A DNA stretch of 64,000 nt from Panagrolaimus kolymaensis. Lineage: Eukaryota; Nematoda; Chromadorea; Rhabditida; Panagrolaimidae. The position numbers and the translations under genes are program-made. The stretch spans positions 6,572,001-6,636,000 of the forward strand of contig JAJQJQ010000005.1 of the NCBI GenBank assembly GCA_028622995.1, written 5' to 3'. The notes under the pieces were generated by a model, which ran no database searches, was not told the origin of the DNA, and saw nothing but the letters and a program-made list of their open reading frames with translations. Positions 11,896 through 23,995 of the stretch are shown in pieces; positions within the stretch are counted from its first letter, which is position 1; each line of letters starts with the position of its first letter.

Positions 11896-12753
11896 ACCAA
11901 AAAAATGTTTCAGTTCTTTCTTCTAAATTTAAAAGAAGTTTTTCAACCCAACCTATTGACAACACAAAAGATAAACTTCAAAGTTTTTTTTCTCAATTTA
12001 TTCATATCATTCCAAAAAATAAATAACAAAAAACAACAATTCAAAATTTAAAAAAACGAAGAGATGAAACTACAACGTGGATTTAAGTTCGAGAACCCTT
12101 ATTTTTGCATTTTTTCACAGAAATTTAGATATTTTTGAATAATTTTTCTGTTGAAATGAACTTCAAAAACGTATGGTTGGAAATAACAGACATCGATTAA
12201 TAAGACATGGAACGAATGCAATAGCAAAACTTCCTAGTATACCTGCGGTTACCCTTCATATAGTAAATGGCAGATATCTACCAGTTAATGCCAATAACAT
12301 TTGTTCTCGATTTGGTGAAGCTCCAGTAAGACTTTATCCTCTTCTCCACGATGCAAATAACTAACCAGCAAACACAATGATTGCTATCAGTACACGGCAT
12401 TATTTTCGTACAAATGAGAATATTTCGTGATTACCACAAATGGAGTGAAATAGAATGGTCGTCTTCCATACTAATTATTAAACCATTTGATTGAAGAGAA
12501 AATGATGATAAAATTATAGTTATTGACTAATGGCAATGAAAACATGCGTTTTGCTCTCCATTATTTTTTTGTAATTATTTTATTTGTTCAAAATTTATGA
12601 ATTGTTTCTTTTATTATTTTTTTGGGAATGATTCGAGTAAATTGATAAAAAAAAAGTAGGAGCTTATTTTCAATAGAGTTAGGAGTTTAGTGATATAAGA
12701 TTTAGGATCGAAAAGCTTTCAAAACTAAGAAAAGGCATTCCAACTTTTTTGGA

Positions 12754-13821
12754 GCAAAGAGGGTTATTATGGATCGTTTACTGCATTAGTAAACTAGTAA
12801 ACATATTTGTTAAAATTAATTGTAATTGATCAAAGCAACAATTATAAAACTAACAACAACAACAACATAAAACATGAGATTTTAAAGCAAAAAATATGCA
12901 AAAAGCTGTCAAATGTCTTAGTTTTTGTTGTAATGGTGTTATCCATAACATATTAATGTTAGCCGTAAAATTTTCAGTTATTTTAGAATTGAATTATGTA
13001 AGAAATTTAAAGATTAAAACTGAAAATATCCAATAATTCTCGTAAAAAATTTTGCAAAAATAATTTGGCGCGAAAAAAAATTCAAAAACAAAAGAGAACC
13101 TTTGGCAAAATGAGTGGCAACCGATGGCAACTCATGGCATCTCATGGCAACTTATGGCAACTTTTTTGACTTGATGAAATTGTCAACCATTGTACTTCTT
13201 TTTTTCTTCATCAACAAAAATTGACAAAAAATATTTCGCGTTGTGAGTTTTCTTTCAATCCAAAAAAAATAAAGAAGGAAAAAATACTTTTAAGAATAAA
13301 CAAATTTTCACATTGCCACCTTGCTTAACCTTAAAAATTATAAACTTTAATAAAAGCAAGCCTGTAAAAGTTTCTTAAATAATAGCTATCTGAGAAAAAT
13401 TTGAATAAAAAATCAGATAAATTTATTCATCAAAAAGAGATTCATTCTTTAAAATGAGAGATAAAAATTTTTTTAAAGCCGCCGCTGAACTGGGTGAACC
13501 AAAAAGACAGTTAATGTAATTTAAAAAAGAATTCCTCTGCTTTTATTGACTTAATTTTTTTCAATCAAAAATTGTATTAGTTTCTCGCTTAATAGCATTC
13601 ATCAAAAACTTTTTATTAATTAAATGAATGAGAGTCAAGACTTTTTGGGTTTTAAGCAAGAATTCCTCCGCTTTTATTGACTTACTTTTTTCCAATTTTA
13701 TTGATTTTATTCTTAACCACAACTTTTATTGAATACAAAAAAAAGATTTAAAGACGTTTATTGAGCTACATCAAACCCAGTTCCCTCCTTTTTATTTTTT
13801 TATTTTTCCATTATATGATTT
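12754..13821 (-). repeat. Right arm of the large inverted repeat
   Basis: Reverse complement of 10828-11895 and of equal length, ending at the TATATGATTT junction. Confidence 0.85.
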
Positions 13822-13877
13822 ATTATTTACAATTTTGGTTAAACTTAACAATAATTTTTTATCTTAAAATAAAAATC

Positions 13878-16032
13878 TTAAATTTCTTTTTCATCTGATA
13901 GCGCTTTCTTAACCATATCTGGATCATTATCATCTTGGTATTCGGCATATTCCTTTGGAATATTTAAAGGTACCATTCGATGTCTCAATAAAATCCAGCA
14001 GCTCATGGTTATGGTAATTATTGACATTACAACATTCCATGACCATCTAGGTCCATAATTGGAATATAATACACTAAAAATATGAAAGTCAAAAGAGTTT
14101 TAAAGACATAAAATTTACCTCATAGTAATTGGTCCAATCATCCTCGCGCTACTACCTGCAACTTGTAGCCATCCTTGTTGGGCGGCTTGTGGTCTAGGAC
14201 CAATAATCTTTGAGAAAAGCGTATTCATTGAAATATTTAAATTAGGAAAGCTTAATCCAATTAAAAAAACGAATGTGGTATAATAAAGATAAACGTTCAC
14301 TTGGTTGAAGGTTTCACACCATGGAAACCTATCCACATTACAACCAGTAAGTTCAGTGGAATTTGAATTTAATAAATCTAATAATCAAGCGATTAGAGAG
14401 AAATAAGATATTGAGTTTTTCTTACCGGCGTTAGTGTACATTTTAATTCTACCAGGTAAAAATGGCCATGAATAAGTAATCATATGAAAAGCTAAAAGAC
14501 CACCCAACGAAACTATGGAAATAATTCGATTATTAATAATTCTTCCAAGATTGAATTTAATATAAGATGCATAAGTCATGAAAGCAAGAAGGCTCCTACA
14601 TAATTGAGCCATAGCAATATATTTTACAACTTCAGTTTTAGAAAATGCAAAGATTGTCATTGCCAAAGGCGCTCCGATACTACAAATAAATTTTATGTTT
14701 TTTCTATGTTACTTAAAATTCAGAAGCTTACGATTCAAGATTGCTGACAACAAACATTTGACAAAATCGAGTGATGTAAGAAATTGTAACGGCAACTTTA
14801 TCATATGGAGGCAATGAAACTCCTTTTTGTTTCTAAAAATTGTTTGGTTAAGAAAACCACAAAAAATAAATAAAATAATCTAGCTTTTTTATACACACAA
14901 GCCAAAGATAAAGAAATAAATAAAAAAATACAAACCATAGTCTTTTTATCAGCAACTCCAATATTTTGTTCAACAAAACAAAAATAAACTAGTAAATAAG
15001 CTGCAGAATTAATGATACATGCCAAAATTGCAGGACCCGTATAAATATTGAAATATAAATTATAAAAAATTCGATATCCTTTAGCTCCAAGTGGAGTAAA
15101 AATAAGTTGAAAGGCTGGACCCGCTGTTGTTCCAAGAGCCAATCCTCCAGTTACATATGCAATGGCTTTAGATCGATCGTAGGCTGTTGAAGCCGAAACT
15201 GCGTATGCTTTTAGCAAACTTACATACGCTAAAAACATTGTTTAAATAAATTAAAATAAGGGCAAAAAAACTTACAAACACCAAAACCCGTAACAAATCT
15301 TGCAAAAAGAATAAAATATTTTTGATGTAATGGCATTACACTTGCAAGAAAATACAACAAGTTTCCAGCAAGCATAAAAGAAAATCCAACATAAATTGGA
15401 GGTTTAATTTGTCCAATTTTATTACTCCAATGTCCAATGAGAGGAGATGAAAGGAGTTGGCCAAAACTATAAGCAGCAATGATGAGACCAAGAAAAGTTT
15501 CAGTGGCACTTTTATCGATCTGAAGTTTGATTTAGAAAAGATTATTAAAGACTGAAAGACTGACATAAGTTCAAAAAAAAAAGTTTTTATCAACAATGAT
15601 TCAAACTTGTGTCGTTTGAATGGGCAATGAATGGGTCAATAAGAAGTAAAACACCAAATTTCTCAAAACAAAAATTAAAAATTGGAAGAAAATATGTAAT
15701 TTAAAAAGATTTCGGTATCAATTTTTTTTTCCATTTTATCACTTAAAACTCGGTGGAACAACTTGTGAATACCTGTCTTTTTGGTTCGATGTAGCTTTTA
15801 CTAAAAACAAAATTTACAAAATTAAACTCACTTCTTGAAGATATGGCCACAATGAAGAAAAATATAAACCCAATTGAATGCTACCAATAAAAGTAAGGGT
15901 TGCAGCAATATAAATTGATGGCCAATGTGTTTGAGGCTTTTTCATTGGTGTATCAAAAGGGAATAATTTTATTTCTTTAAAATCTGCTCTTTCTGGGCAT
16001 ATCTCTGGTGATCTTTTGCTTTTACAACTCAT
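13878..16032 (-). CDS. MFSD8/CLN7-like major facilitator transporter
   Basis: Seven exons on the minus strand: 16032-15832, 15519-15276, 15228-14936, 14832-14732, 14679-14426, 14377-14119, 14073-13878, giving 448 residues with all phases matching. The N-terminus (polar, about 35 residues) is followed by HWPSIYIAATLTFIGSIQLG, a typical first helix of the MFSD8/CLN7 branch. LGLIIAAYSFGQLLSSPLIG.WSNKIG follows in the position of the MFS loop 2-3 motif. Later come ITRFCQMFVV and GPRPQAAQQGWLQVAGSSARMIGP, also seen in that branch. Known members sit in lysosomal or late endosomal membranes; substrate here is unknown. Nematodes carry several paralogues, so one-to-one orthology with human MFSD8 is not implied. 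The 3' end lies 57 bp from the large inverted repeat. Confidence 0.85.
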
Positions 16033-18204
16033 CTTTTGATATTTTACTGTAAAAATTTAAAGTAAATTAAAAAAGGTTTTCTCAACAAAAATATTTGTAA
16101 AAAACAAATAAGCAAAAAATGCGATGAAAAAAACAGCAAAAAAATAAATAAATGCAACCACAACACAAAGGCTACAATAATAACGAAGTTTAAAAAAAGC
16201 GAAATGGAAAAAAGGAGGGAGGCCCAGAAAGAATAAGGTTAAAAGATTAAATGCTCTCCGTCATCAGAGGTTTCAAATGATAAAAACACAAAAATAAACA
16301 ATAATTTATAGAAAAGATATGTAAGCTTTTAATATAAATAAAATGATCAGTAAGCCTTCATTTTATAGTAAAAAACTAACCACCAACAGATGATGAGATG
16401 ATGATGACCTATACGAAATAAAAAATTATGAATTGTTTTTAGTTTTTATTATGCAAATGTAAACATTTTTCTTTCTTTCGAGGCGACGACAAAAATGAAT
16501 GGTGACAAAAAAATCGGCTTAATGCTGATGTAATTTGAGTGCGATGAAGTGAACGAGTGAAGAAGAATGAATGAGCACACAATTTATGACTGATAAAAAT
16601 CATGAACAAAAAAAATATAACATTGGCTCGCTTACAAAATTTTAAACAAAAGAGTCCAAAAGCTTACATTTTATTTTTATGGTTTATGTCCACAAATAGA
16701 AAAGCATAGATCTTGGAGCCACTTTCATTCATTCAATCATTCGAGTGTGATTATGCTTACAGGTTTGAATGAAAATGAACACAAAGTTTGAAGTTATTTT
16801 TAATTATTTCATAAGCATCGAGGAAATGACAAAAAATAAAAGTTTGTAGATGTTTGTTATGAAATATTATTCAAATCTGTAATTGTAACAAAACAAAAAA
16901 ATTGAGTTTAAAATAAAAGCTTATTTCCTTACGTCATTTTTTTTTTCATTTTGCTTCAAAAAAAAAAAGCAGGCTCAAATAGAACCAAGAAGAAGAAAAG
17001 GGCAACAACAAACATGCGAATAAACAAGCAAAGCTATGGCGCATACGAGAATATAGTGGAAAGCAGACAAACATCACTCTGCTCCTTCCATGCTTACTTG
17101 AAGTCAAGTGTTCAAAACATCACGAATAATTTTAAAATAAAAAATTAGTAAAGAAAAATAAAAAGATTATTAGTAATATTTTAATATTTTTAGAAAAATA
17201 ACTACAAAAGTGGTGAGTAATATTATCTCAACCATAATCAATTAAAAAATAGAAAGAAAAAGACAAAAGTTAATGCAAAAAATGGGTTCAAATAAGGAAC
17301 TTTTTGAGAAAGAAAATTTGGTGGAAAAAATATGTATGTGTTCCAAAGAGGAAGAAAGTATGAGAAATACATGAGAATTTGCAACTTTTCATCCGAAAAA
17401 AAAGTTTTACCGTACCAAACTTTTTTATTTTAGTTTCTTTTCTAAACGCCCTAGAAAACTAGAGCTTTACATATTTATTGTCAAAGCTTAATTCAGATGC
17501 TATGAAGCAAAAAAATCATCAAATTCAAATTGGAACTTTGTGAATTTTTGGTTAATGGAATGAATGTGTTCTTTTTTTATTTTTTCATTAAAGCATTAAA
17601 ATGACGACATCAAACAAGCTAGTAAAGAAGCTACAAAATCATAAACTTCAGTTTGACGATCATGCTTTTATTTTTATGTTTTGATTTTTAAAAACAACAA
17701 AGCAGAAACCCGAGCTCTACGAAGTTCTATTTTAGTCAGAACAAATTTCATTAATTGTTTACTCTCCATGAAACTCTTCCATAAATTATCATAAACTATT
17801 TGTTCATAACTTTTTTTTAATCGATCAAAGTGTTTATCACCTTTCAAACATTCCTATGCTTTCTGACTTTCTAAAAAGATGGAAAGAAGGACGTTAGCAA
17901 TGCACATATTTTTACCTTTGCAAAATAAACAAAAGTAAAATTGATATTTTTTTATTAGGTCATTAGTGTATTTTTATGAAAAATAAATAAAATTAGAATA
18001 TTGTATCTTTGTATCTTTACATATTTTTGTTTTTGATAATTTATGGGCTAATCCATTTGTTGCTTTTTCGTTTTTTGTCATTAAGGAACACTTTCTTTCA
18101 ACGCAGCAACAATTTAGTTCTTTCTCTTTCTTTTGATCTTCTTGCATTTTTACAACGTTTTTAGCCTCATTCATTTTAAATTCCTGCCAAATTTAGTAAT
18201 TTCA
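16033..18204. other. 2.2-kb divergent intergenic region
   Basis: Separates the minus-strand transporter from the plus-strand SAM50 gene and so contains both promoter regions. It is AT-rich and holds no convincing open frame. The 65-codon frame at 16951-17148 is Lys/Thr-rich and probably chance. No TATA box or RNA gene stands out. Confidence 0.4.
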
Positions 18205-19697
18205 ATGAGCTTTCATCGTGCCGAATCTTTATATGGTAAATGTGAAGCTGCACCAAGTATTGTTTCTGCTGTTCAATTTCATGGAGTCGCCAAAACTAAA
18301 CCTGATGCAATTGTAAGAGAAATTAACGAACTATATAATTCAAAAAATGTTGATGAACTTGTTAAAAAATCATATTTGGCTGCTAAACATATGCAAGTAA
18401 GTTATTAACAGCACATGAAAATTTTATATATAATATTATTTTTTAGGAAGTTGGATTATTTGAAGGAGTTACACCATTAATTGATACCGATCAAGCTTCA
18501 AATGATAGTTATGTTATTAATTTTGTTGTTAAAGAACCTACAGCTTTTTCTCTTGGTGCTAAACTTGGTATGACGACTCAAGGTGATGCTGATGCATGTT
18601 TAACTGGAGGCAGACAAGTATGATTCACATTTCATTTGAAAAGTAATGATCAAATTATTTTAGAGTTTTAATGGTCGTGGCGAGTCTATCGATGCTTCAT
18701 ATTCAAAAACTATTAGAGGAGGTCATAGTTTCAATTTATCTGCGAATAAACCATTTCTTGGATGGCAAAGGTATACAAATGTTGGAGCTTCACTTTATCG
18801 CTCGTCTGAATTTTTACGATGGAACAAAGCTGAGTTTGGTGAAAATGGTTTAATTTTGAGATACAATGGCCAACTTTTTAATAACAAAGTCAAACATTCA
18901 TTGAAATTTAATAATGTGAGTAAACTCTTTTTATTAGTGTTATTATTAAATTTTTCATTTTTCAGCTTTGGAGAACTTTTTATCCTTCAACAAATTGTCC
19001 TTTCGCTATACGAGAGCACGCCGGACATTCATCAAAGTTTTCAGTGGAGAATAGTGTTGGCGTTGATGCAAGGGATCGTCCAATTCTTCCAACAAAGGGC
19101 TATTACGCTAATCTTATTCAAGAACATGCTGGTCTTATCGGTGATGCTTCATTTATGCGACATCAAATTGATCTTCAAGCAGCCGCACCTTTTATTCTTG
19201 GATCATTTGTCAGTGCTTCGTTTCAATGCAACTTAATTCAACCTATGGCTGGGAAGACTCTTCATCTTTTGGATAGGGCATATCTTGGTGGGCCTCATGA
19301 TCTTCGTGGTTTTGATATTCGATCTATTGGACCTCAAAGTCGTAAAACGGCTCTCGGTGGTAGTGCCGCTTTTGCTATTGGAGCTCATATTTATCGATCT
19401 TTAGTACCTGCTGATATGGTTTGTTCCTTTTTTATATATGTATGCAATTTATTACTTATTACTTTTTAGGTGTATCTTCATGGATTTATGACCGCTGGAA
19501 CTGTATCATCATTGAGATCATCAAGTTGGGTAAAAGACATCATCGAAACTCCTCGTGTATCTGCTGGTCTTGGAATAACTGTTGTTTTTAAAAATTTAGT
19601 TAGATTTGAACTTAATTATGTTTTACCACTAAGATACACACCAGGTGATTCAATAGCTCCTGGAATACAATTTGGAGCAGGATTAAACTTCCTATAG
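18205..19697 (+). CDS. SAMM50: Sorting and assembly machinery component 50 (SAM50/Omp85)
   Basis: Five exons: 18205-18396, 18447-18617, 18664-18915, 18966-19418, 19470-19697, all phase 0, giving 431 residues, about the usual length for nematode SAM50 (GOP-3 in C. elegans). A single POTRA-like segment spans the first about 120 residues (VSAVQFHGVAKTKPDAIVREI ... FVVKEP). The Omp85 beta-barrel follows, with TKGYYANLIQEHAG, the conserved LGGPHDLRGFDIRSIGP block (insert loop L6 region, RGF motif) and a FGAGLNFL-type terminal strand with aromatic end. It inserts beta-barrel proteins into the mitochondrial outer membrane. An in-frame ATG also exists upstream at 18133, but 18205 lies just after an ATTTAG acceptor and starts at a plausible N-terminus. 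First gene of a compact same-strand run. Confidence 0.93.
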
Positions 19698-19784
19698 TAA
19701 GGAATTTTGTCTATCATTTTCTTTCTGTCTTTGTTTGTTAGGTACTTATTATGTTAATTTTGTTTGTAGTATTAGATGTCAAAG

Positions 19785-19790
19785 AATAAA
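19785..19790 (+). terminator. Polyadenylation signal of SAM50 gene
   Basis: AATAAA 88 bp after the stop codon, before the next gene start at 20030. Confidence 0.5.
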
Positions 19791-20029
19791 GTTTTAGATT
19801 TTATATATGTTTTTGTTTTAAAGTTGGATGCTCATTATATCGTATTAACATAAACGTGATTCGTGTACTTGATTACGGTTTATTTCAAACAAAACTCCCG
19901 TTATCATAACCATTGCACAAAATTAAATTTATAAAAACCTTACTTTTGCTTCATATTTAGCAGTTATAATCTTAACTTATCTTTGAATGCTTTTTTTCTC
20001 GCTTCGGATGTTGATTCTTCTTTTTAGCA

Positions 20030-20714
20030 ATGGAAGACAACAAAATGCGACGGTTTACAGAAGAAATTGCAAAAATTGCTGATAAACCATTTCATGTTTA
20101 TTTTGCAACATCAAATGCAAACAAATTTAAAGAAATGCAATTTCTTGGACGCCAAACATTTTTAGTAGGTTTTTTTAATAGCAAAGCACACATTAACTTT
20201 ACTTTTTCAAATGGAACAACACTCGCTTGAAATTCCTGAAATTCAAGGAACAGTTCAAGAAATAATTGAAGCTAAAATTGAAGAAGTTCGAAAGCTTTCA
20301 TCTCTCTTTCCAATTCTTGTTGACGATACAGCGTTAGAAGTTGAAGCATTAAATGGATGGCCAGGGCCATATGTAAAAGAATTTCTTCAGAGTTTTAAAC
20401 CTGATGGAATTGTCGATTTGGTGAAAAAAGTTAATCATGACAAAATGAAAGCAAAAGCAATTTGCTCCCTTGGATATTTAGAAAACCGTGAAGCTAAACC
20501 TGTATTTGGTTATGGATTTGTTGAAGGAACTTTGAAACATCGTGAAGATGGAGTTTACAAAGGCTTTGGTTTTGACCCTGTACTCTTTCCATTTGGTTTT
20601 GGAAAGGCTTTTGGGGATATGTCAATGGAAGAAAAGGGAAATTTGAGTCATCGCGCCCATGCTTTATTAAATTTATGCCAAAATTTGGTTAAAGCAAAAG
20701 AACGTGAAGATTAA
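20030..20714 (+). CDS. ITPA: Inosine triphosphate pyrophosphatase (ITPA/HAM1 family)
   Basis: Hydrolyses ITP, dITP and XTP to monophosphates, cleaning nucleotide pools. The first exon (20030-20164) carries FATSNANKFKEMQFLG, the HAM1 N-terminal substrate loop. The second part (20211-20714) carries IPEIQGT, DDTALEVEALNGWPGPYVKEFL, GFGFDPVLFP and SHRAHAL, all family motifs (SHRxRA is the usual form; here the R is H). Joined length is 212 residues against 194 in human. The join is the odd point: the only in-frame solution removes 46 bp from GTAGGT at 20165 to TTTTTCAA at 20210, an intron ending in AA, because no AG acceptor exists in the needed place. Either the splice is non-canonical, or a G-to-A change or base error broke the acceptor. 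The ATG follows CTTTTTAGCA, a trans-splice-like acceptor. Confidence 0.85.
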
Positions 20715-21117
20715 TAAATTATGTTGAAACTTTGGTGATATTTTTGATTTATAATTTCTATGTTTTTGTTAATAAAGTTATTTATCTTTTTAATTTGTAC
20801 GTATGTTCAATCAAATGTTTGCAAACATTTTATAATATTTTTGAGAAGTTTGATCAGTTGAATACCATAGTGAATTTTCTTCAATTAGGTTTTTGCATAC
20901 TTTTTTTTCAATCTCTTTTTAAATATGGGCCACATACAATCGTTGCAAAACAACTTCTTTCTGCGCGAAAAATCACTTTCGTAAAATTACAAACTTATAA
21001 AAATCAAAAGGCTTTAAAAATGCAACGCAGAAATAACTGTGATTCGGCGTTGTTATCAAATTTATCATAAACACCACAAGATTTTTTTTTGCATTATTAA
21101 TATTAATTTTTTAGATT
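20715..21117. other. Intercistronic spacer between ITPA and TELO2
   Basis: 403 bp, T-rich, ending in an ATTTTTTAG acceptor five bases before the next ATG. An open frame (20732-21070) runs through it but shows no TELO2-like sequence. Confidence 0.4.
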
Positions 21118-23278
21118 ATGATGACGTCGTCTATAATCAAAGATAAAGCTGAAATTTGGCAATCGATGATGCGCTCTGGTTTGAATTTTCCTCAATGTGA
21201 ATGTTTTATTATCCAAATTATGAATGTCGTGGAGAAGCCAAGCCATTTAACGGTAATCTTTTGCTTTCACAAACTCTCTCTTTTATGAGATTATAATGTT
21301 ATTGGAATCTTTTTTATTTTGCAACAATACGACGCCATGATTTACAACAATACAAATTTTTAGGTAATTTTTGGTGATGCTATCTGCTTCAACTTAAAGT
21401 TCCAAAAATTCTTGACAGAAACAGTATTAGTTCGCCGAATTCAATCTCCAAGTTCTTGCAAACGACATTCATATCTAATTGCTGGTTATTTGGCTTCTGT
21501 TGCACCTGAAATTCTTCTTCAATGTTTTGCAAAAACAACAGAATATTTTTATCTTCAAAGCAAAAATACATTTAATGATTTTGAACAACAAAAGCAAACA
21601 GCAATTACTACCGTTGATTTAGCCAAAGTTATTCCACCTGAACGAAAAGAAGAAGCAAGCAAATCTGTTACTGAATTTGTCGCAGTTTCAATTGCAAATT
21701 ACTTACACTTGGGTGGTATGTTTTCGATTTTTTTTCTTCAAGTAAATTTTCATGTTTATCATTTTAGATTCGTCAAGAAGGCAACTTGGAATGTATATTG
21801 GAGAAACGTTAATAAAATTGTTTCCAATTAATGGAAAAGATAAACTTATTTTTGAATATGATGGAAATGATCCAATGCTCCATGAAATCAAAACAATTGT
21901 CTTGGAACCGCTTGAAAATGGAGAAATTCCTGAAGCATTGAAACCACTTGTTACAAAAAAAGAAATACCAAAGAAAGGACCACTTCATGTTAAAACTATA
22001 TTGGATAGTGATGATGACGAAGCTGAAGCAGATGAAGTAACAAATGCTTTTATCGATTAAAAATATGTAACATTATAATTTTTAGGCTTATTTATCAGAA
22101 TTGAACGATTATGCAGCCAAAACTCGACATAAAACAAATCAAATTCCATTATTGGTTGACAAACTTACAGAAAAAAATGATGTTAAGAAATTCTTTTCTG
22201 GTTTACACGATCTCCTCGAATATCTTCCAAATAGTCCTGTTCATGAAATTTCTTCACAATTAGTTACTCGAATCATCAATTTAGATAACAGGTTTAATCT
22301 TCCACATTTTGAGGTAAGTTTTTTTTATATCAAACTTGAAGGCTTTTTTATTTATAGCAAATATGGTACTGCTTACATATTTACAACTTTCTTTTTTAGC
22401 TACACCGGCAAAAAATTCTTGAACTAATCTTTTCTCGACGTCCTGAATTAATCTCTTATGCTGTTCGTTTAATTCTTTCACCAGATTGTGGAATGACAGA
22501 TCGTTATTTTGTTTTGAAAGCTATGATTGGAGCTGCAAATTATATTTCATCTGGAAAAGGACTTGTATGTTTTTTAACATCTTCTTTTTATAAAACTTTT
22601 ATGTTTCAGGAAGAAGCAACCAAAGAAGCCGAAGAAGAGATGCATGAATATCAAAAACAATCAGCATTTGAAAAGTTTGAGAAGGTTACTGTACATGGCG
22701 AAGAAAGAATTGGAAAACTATTGAGAGCTTCACAATCACTTCTGAAAGATGAAAAAGCACCAGAAAAGAAGAACATGTATCTTGAATATGCTCCACAATT
22801 TGTTTATCCCTTAATTCAAGAAGAAGTGGAAGGATTACATTTAGATTTTACGGTATGATTATAAAATATTTTCACCAAATTTATTTTTCTTAATTTTTAG
22901 AAAAAAGACGATGCTGTATTTCTCGCAAGAATTCTTTCAACTGCTGGTATTTTGGTTGGCTTTGCTGCTAATGCTCCAACAATTGTTCCAATGTCACGAA
23001 ATTTGCTACTATTTATCGAAAAAGTTAAAAGAATTGAAAGTGAAGATGTCATTGAATCCATTGTTTTCTGTTACAGTGCTATCGTTCAATCAATGGAACC
23101 AACAGTATTCTTTGAAATTTTTGGTGAAGATGTTTGTGACTGGATTGAATATATTGTGGCTTTGAAGGAATCTGATGTTTGTAATGCTTATCCTCGACTT
23201 CGTGATGTTATTGATAACACTGCGGGTTTACTGATTCATACGGTTAATATTGTTAAGGATGATTTTGAAAATTATTGA
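21118..23278 (+). CDS. TELO2: Telomere length regulation protein TELO2/CLK-2, apparently N-terminally short
   Basis: Seven exons: 21118-21252, 21364-21715, 21768-22036, 22086-22313, 22400-22564, 22610-22852, 22901-23278, giving 589 residues with matching phases. IFGDAICFNLKFQKFLTETVLVRRI corresponds to the FGD..C.DFKLQKLLTHT block of vertebrate TELO2, and SSRRQLGMYIGETLIKLF to its RRLGM.VAE segment, followed by an acidic linker (DSDDDEAEADE) and an alpha-helical C-terminal half. TELO2 (CLK-2 in C. elegans) works with TTI1/TTI2 as an Hsp90 adaptor for PIKK kinases such as ATR, ATM and TOR. Family members have about 840-880 residues; some 250-300 N-terminal residues seem absent. The gap to the upstream gene is too small to hold them. 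The start follows a trans-splice-type acceptor. Confidence 0.85.
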
Positions 23279-23995
23279 AATTTTTGTATATTTTTTGTTG
23301 AATTTTTGTATGTTAATAAATTTATTTCGTAAGTATTATTTGTTTTTTAACTTCAGTGTCGTTGCTTGCATGGAGATGAAGATTAGGACAAGTAAGTAAG
23401 TATATTTGATTTTAGTATTTTTAAGGACGTGTTTACTTTTTTAAAGCTATTCATAGCTAGGGGAATTAATAAAATAGTTAATATACGAATGTTACCCAAG
23501 TTATTATAGCTATTCATTTCTCATTGTCCATTTATAAAACTCTTGTTTTGAAGTAAATCATTAGAAGATGTGGTATATGGTAACATTCGAATGTTTGTTT
23601 GAATTTTGGGTACTCAATAAATAATGCATTAGAGATTGAAGGCTCATCTTGCAACAAAATAAACCATAGACTCCTGATTCAATTCTCAGATCTGAAAATG
23701 GAAAATGCATGTCCGCGGTATACTCGATTTTGTCAGAAAATGACTTTTAAATTTAGCCTTTTTTGTATGGAAGGGTATTTTTTAAATTTATTAATCATTT
23801 TTTTGGCGTTATCGTATTCATAAGATCGCACTTTTAAATTAAAAGGTTATAAGTATTAACCGAAATGGCTTTGTTTGGTTTTATATTTTGCCATTTTTTT
23901 TGTATCAATAAAGTCAACTTTTGTTTATTATTGGAATTGCTACCTCTCTATGTTTTTTTCTTTTTCTTTTAGTACATTTACTTCAAAAATACTAG
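23279..23995. other. Intergenic
   Basis: AT-rich. CGAATGTTACC (23486) recurs as its reverse complement at 23579, a weak inverted pair. The frame 23599-23823 has no recognisable domain. The first exon of the F-box-like gene that follows may lie here but I could not place it. Confidence 0.35.
23315..23320 (+). terminator. Polyadenylation signal of TELO2 gene
   Basis: AATAAA 37 bp after the TGA stop. Confidence 0.5.

Larger units (their letters stand above)
10828..13821. mobile_element. 2,994-bp element-like inverted repeat (arms 1,068 bp, spacer 858 bp)
   Basis: The left arm (10828-11895) is the reverse complement of the right arm (12754-13821). Both arms are exactly 1,068 bases, and every block I compared base by base was identical, including homopolymer lengths. 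The outer ends read AAATCATATAATGG and its complement; similarity stops abruptly outside them. I see no clear target-site duplication. The 858-bp spacer has one small open frame (12173-12364, 63 codons) with no recognisable domain. Possible natures: a long-TIR (foldback-type) non-autonomous element, a recent inverted duplication, or an assembly palindrome. A transcript through it would fold into about 1 kb of double-stranded RNA. It lies 57 bp downstream of the MFSD8-like stop codon. Confidence 0.8.

Noticed and set aside
12173..12364. 63-codon frame in the spacer of the large inverted repeat as a transposase
   Set aside because: No DDE, recombinase or helicase feature, too short, and flanking frames are closed.
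20732..21070. 112-codon frame between ITPA and TELO2 as the missing TELO2 N-terminus
   Set aside because: Sequence is AT-driven, shows no TELO2 similarity, and ends in a stop without a usable donor.
23486..23589. 11-bp inverted pair CGAATGTTACC as a small element
   Set aside because: Too short, no target duplication, and chance pairs are common at this AT content.
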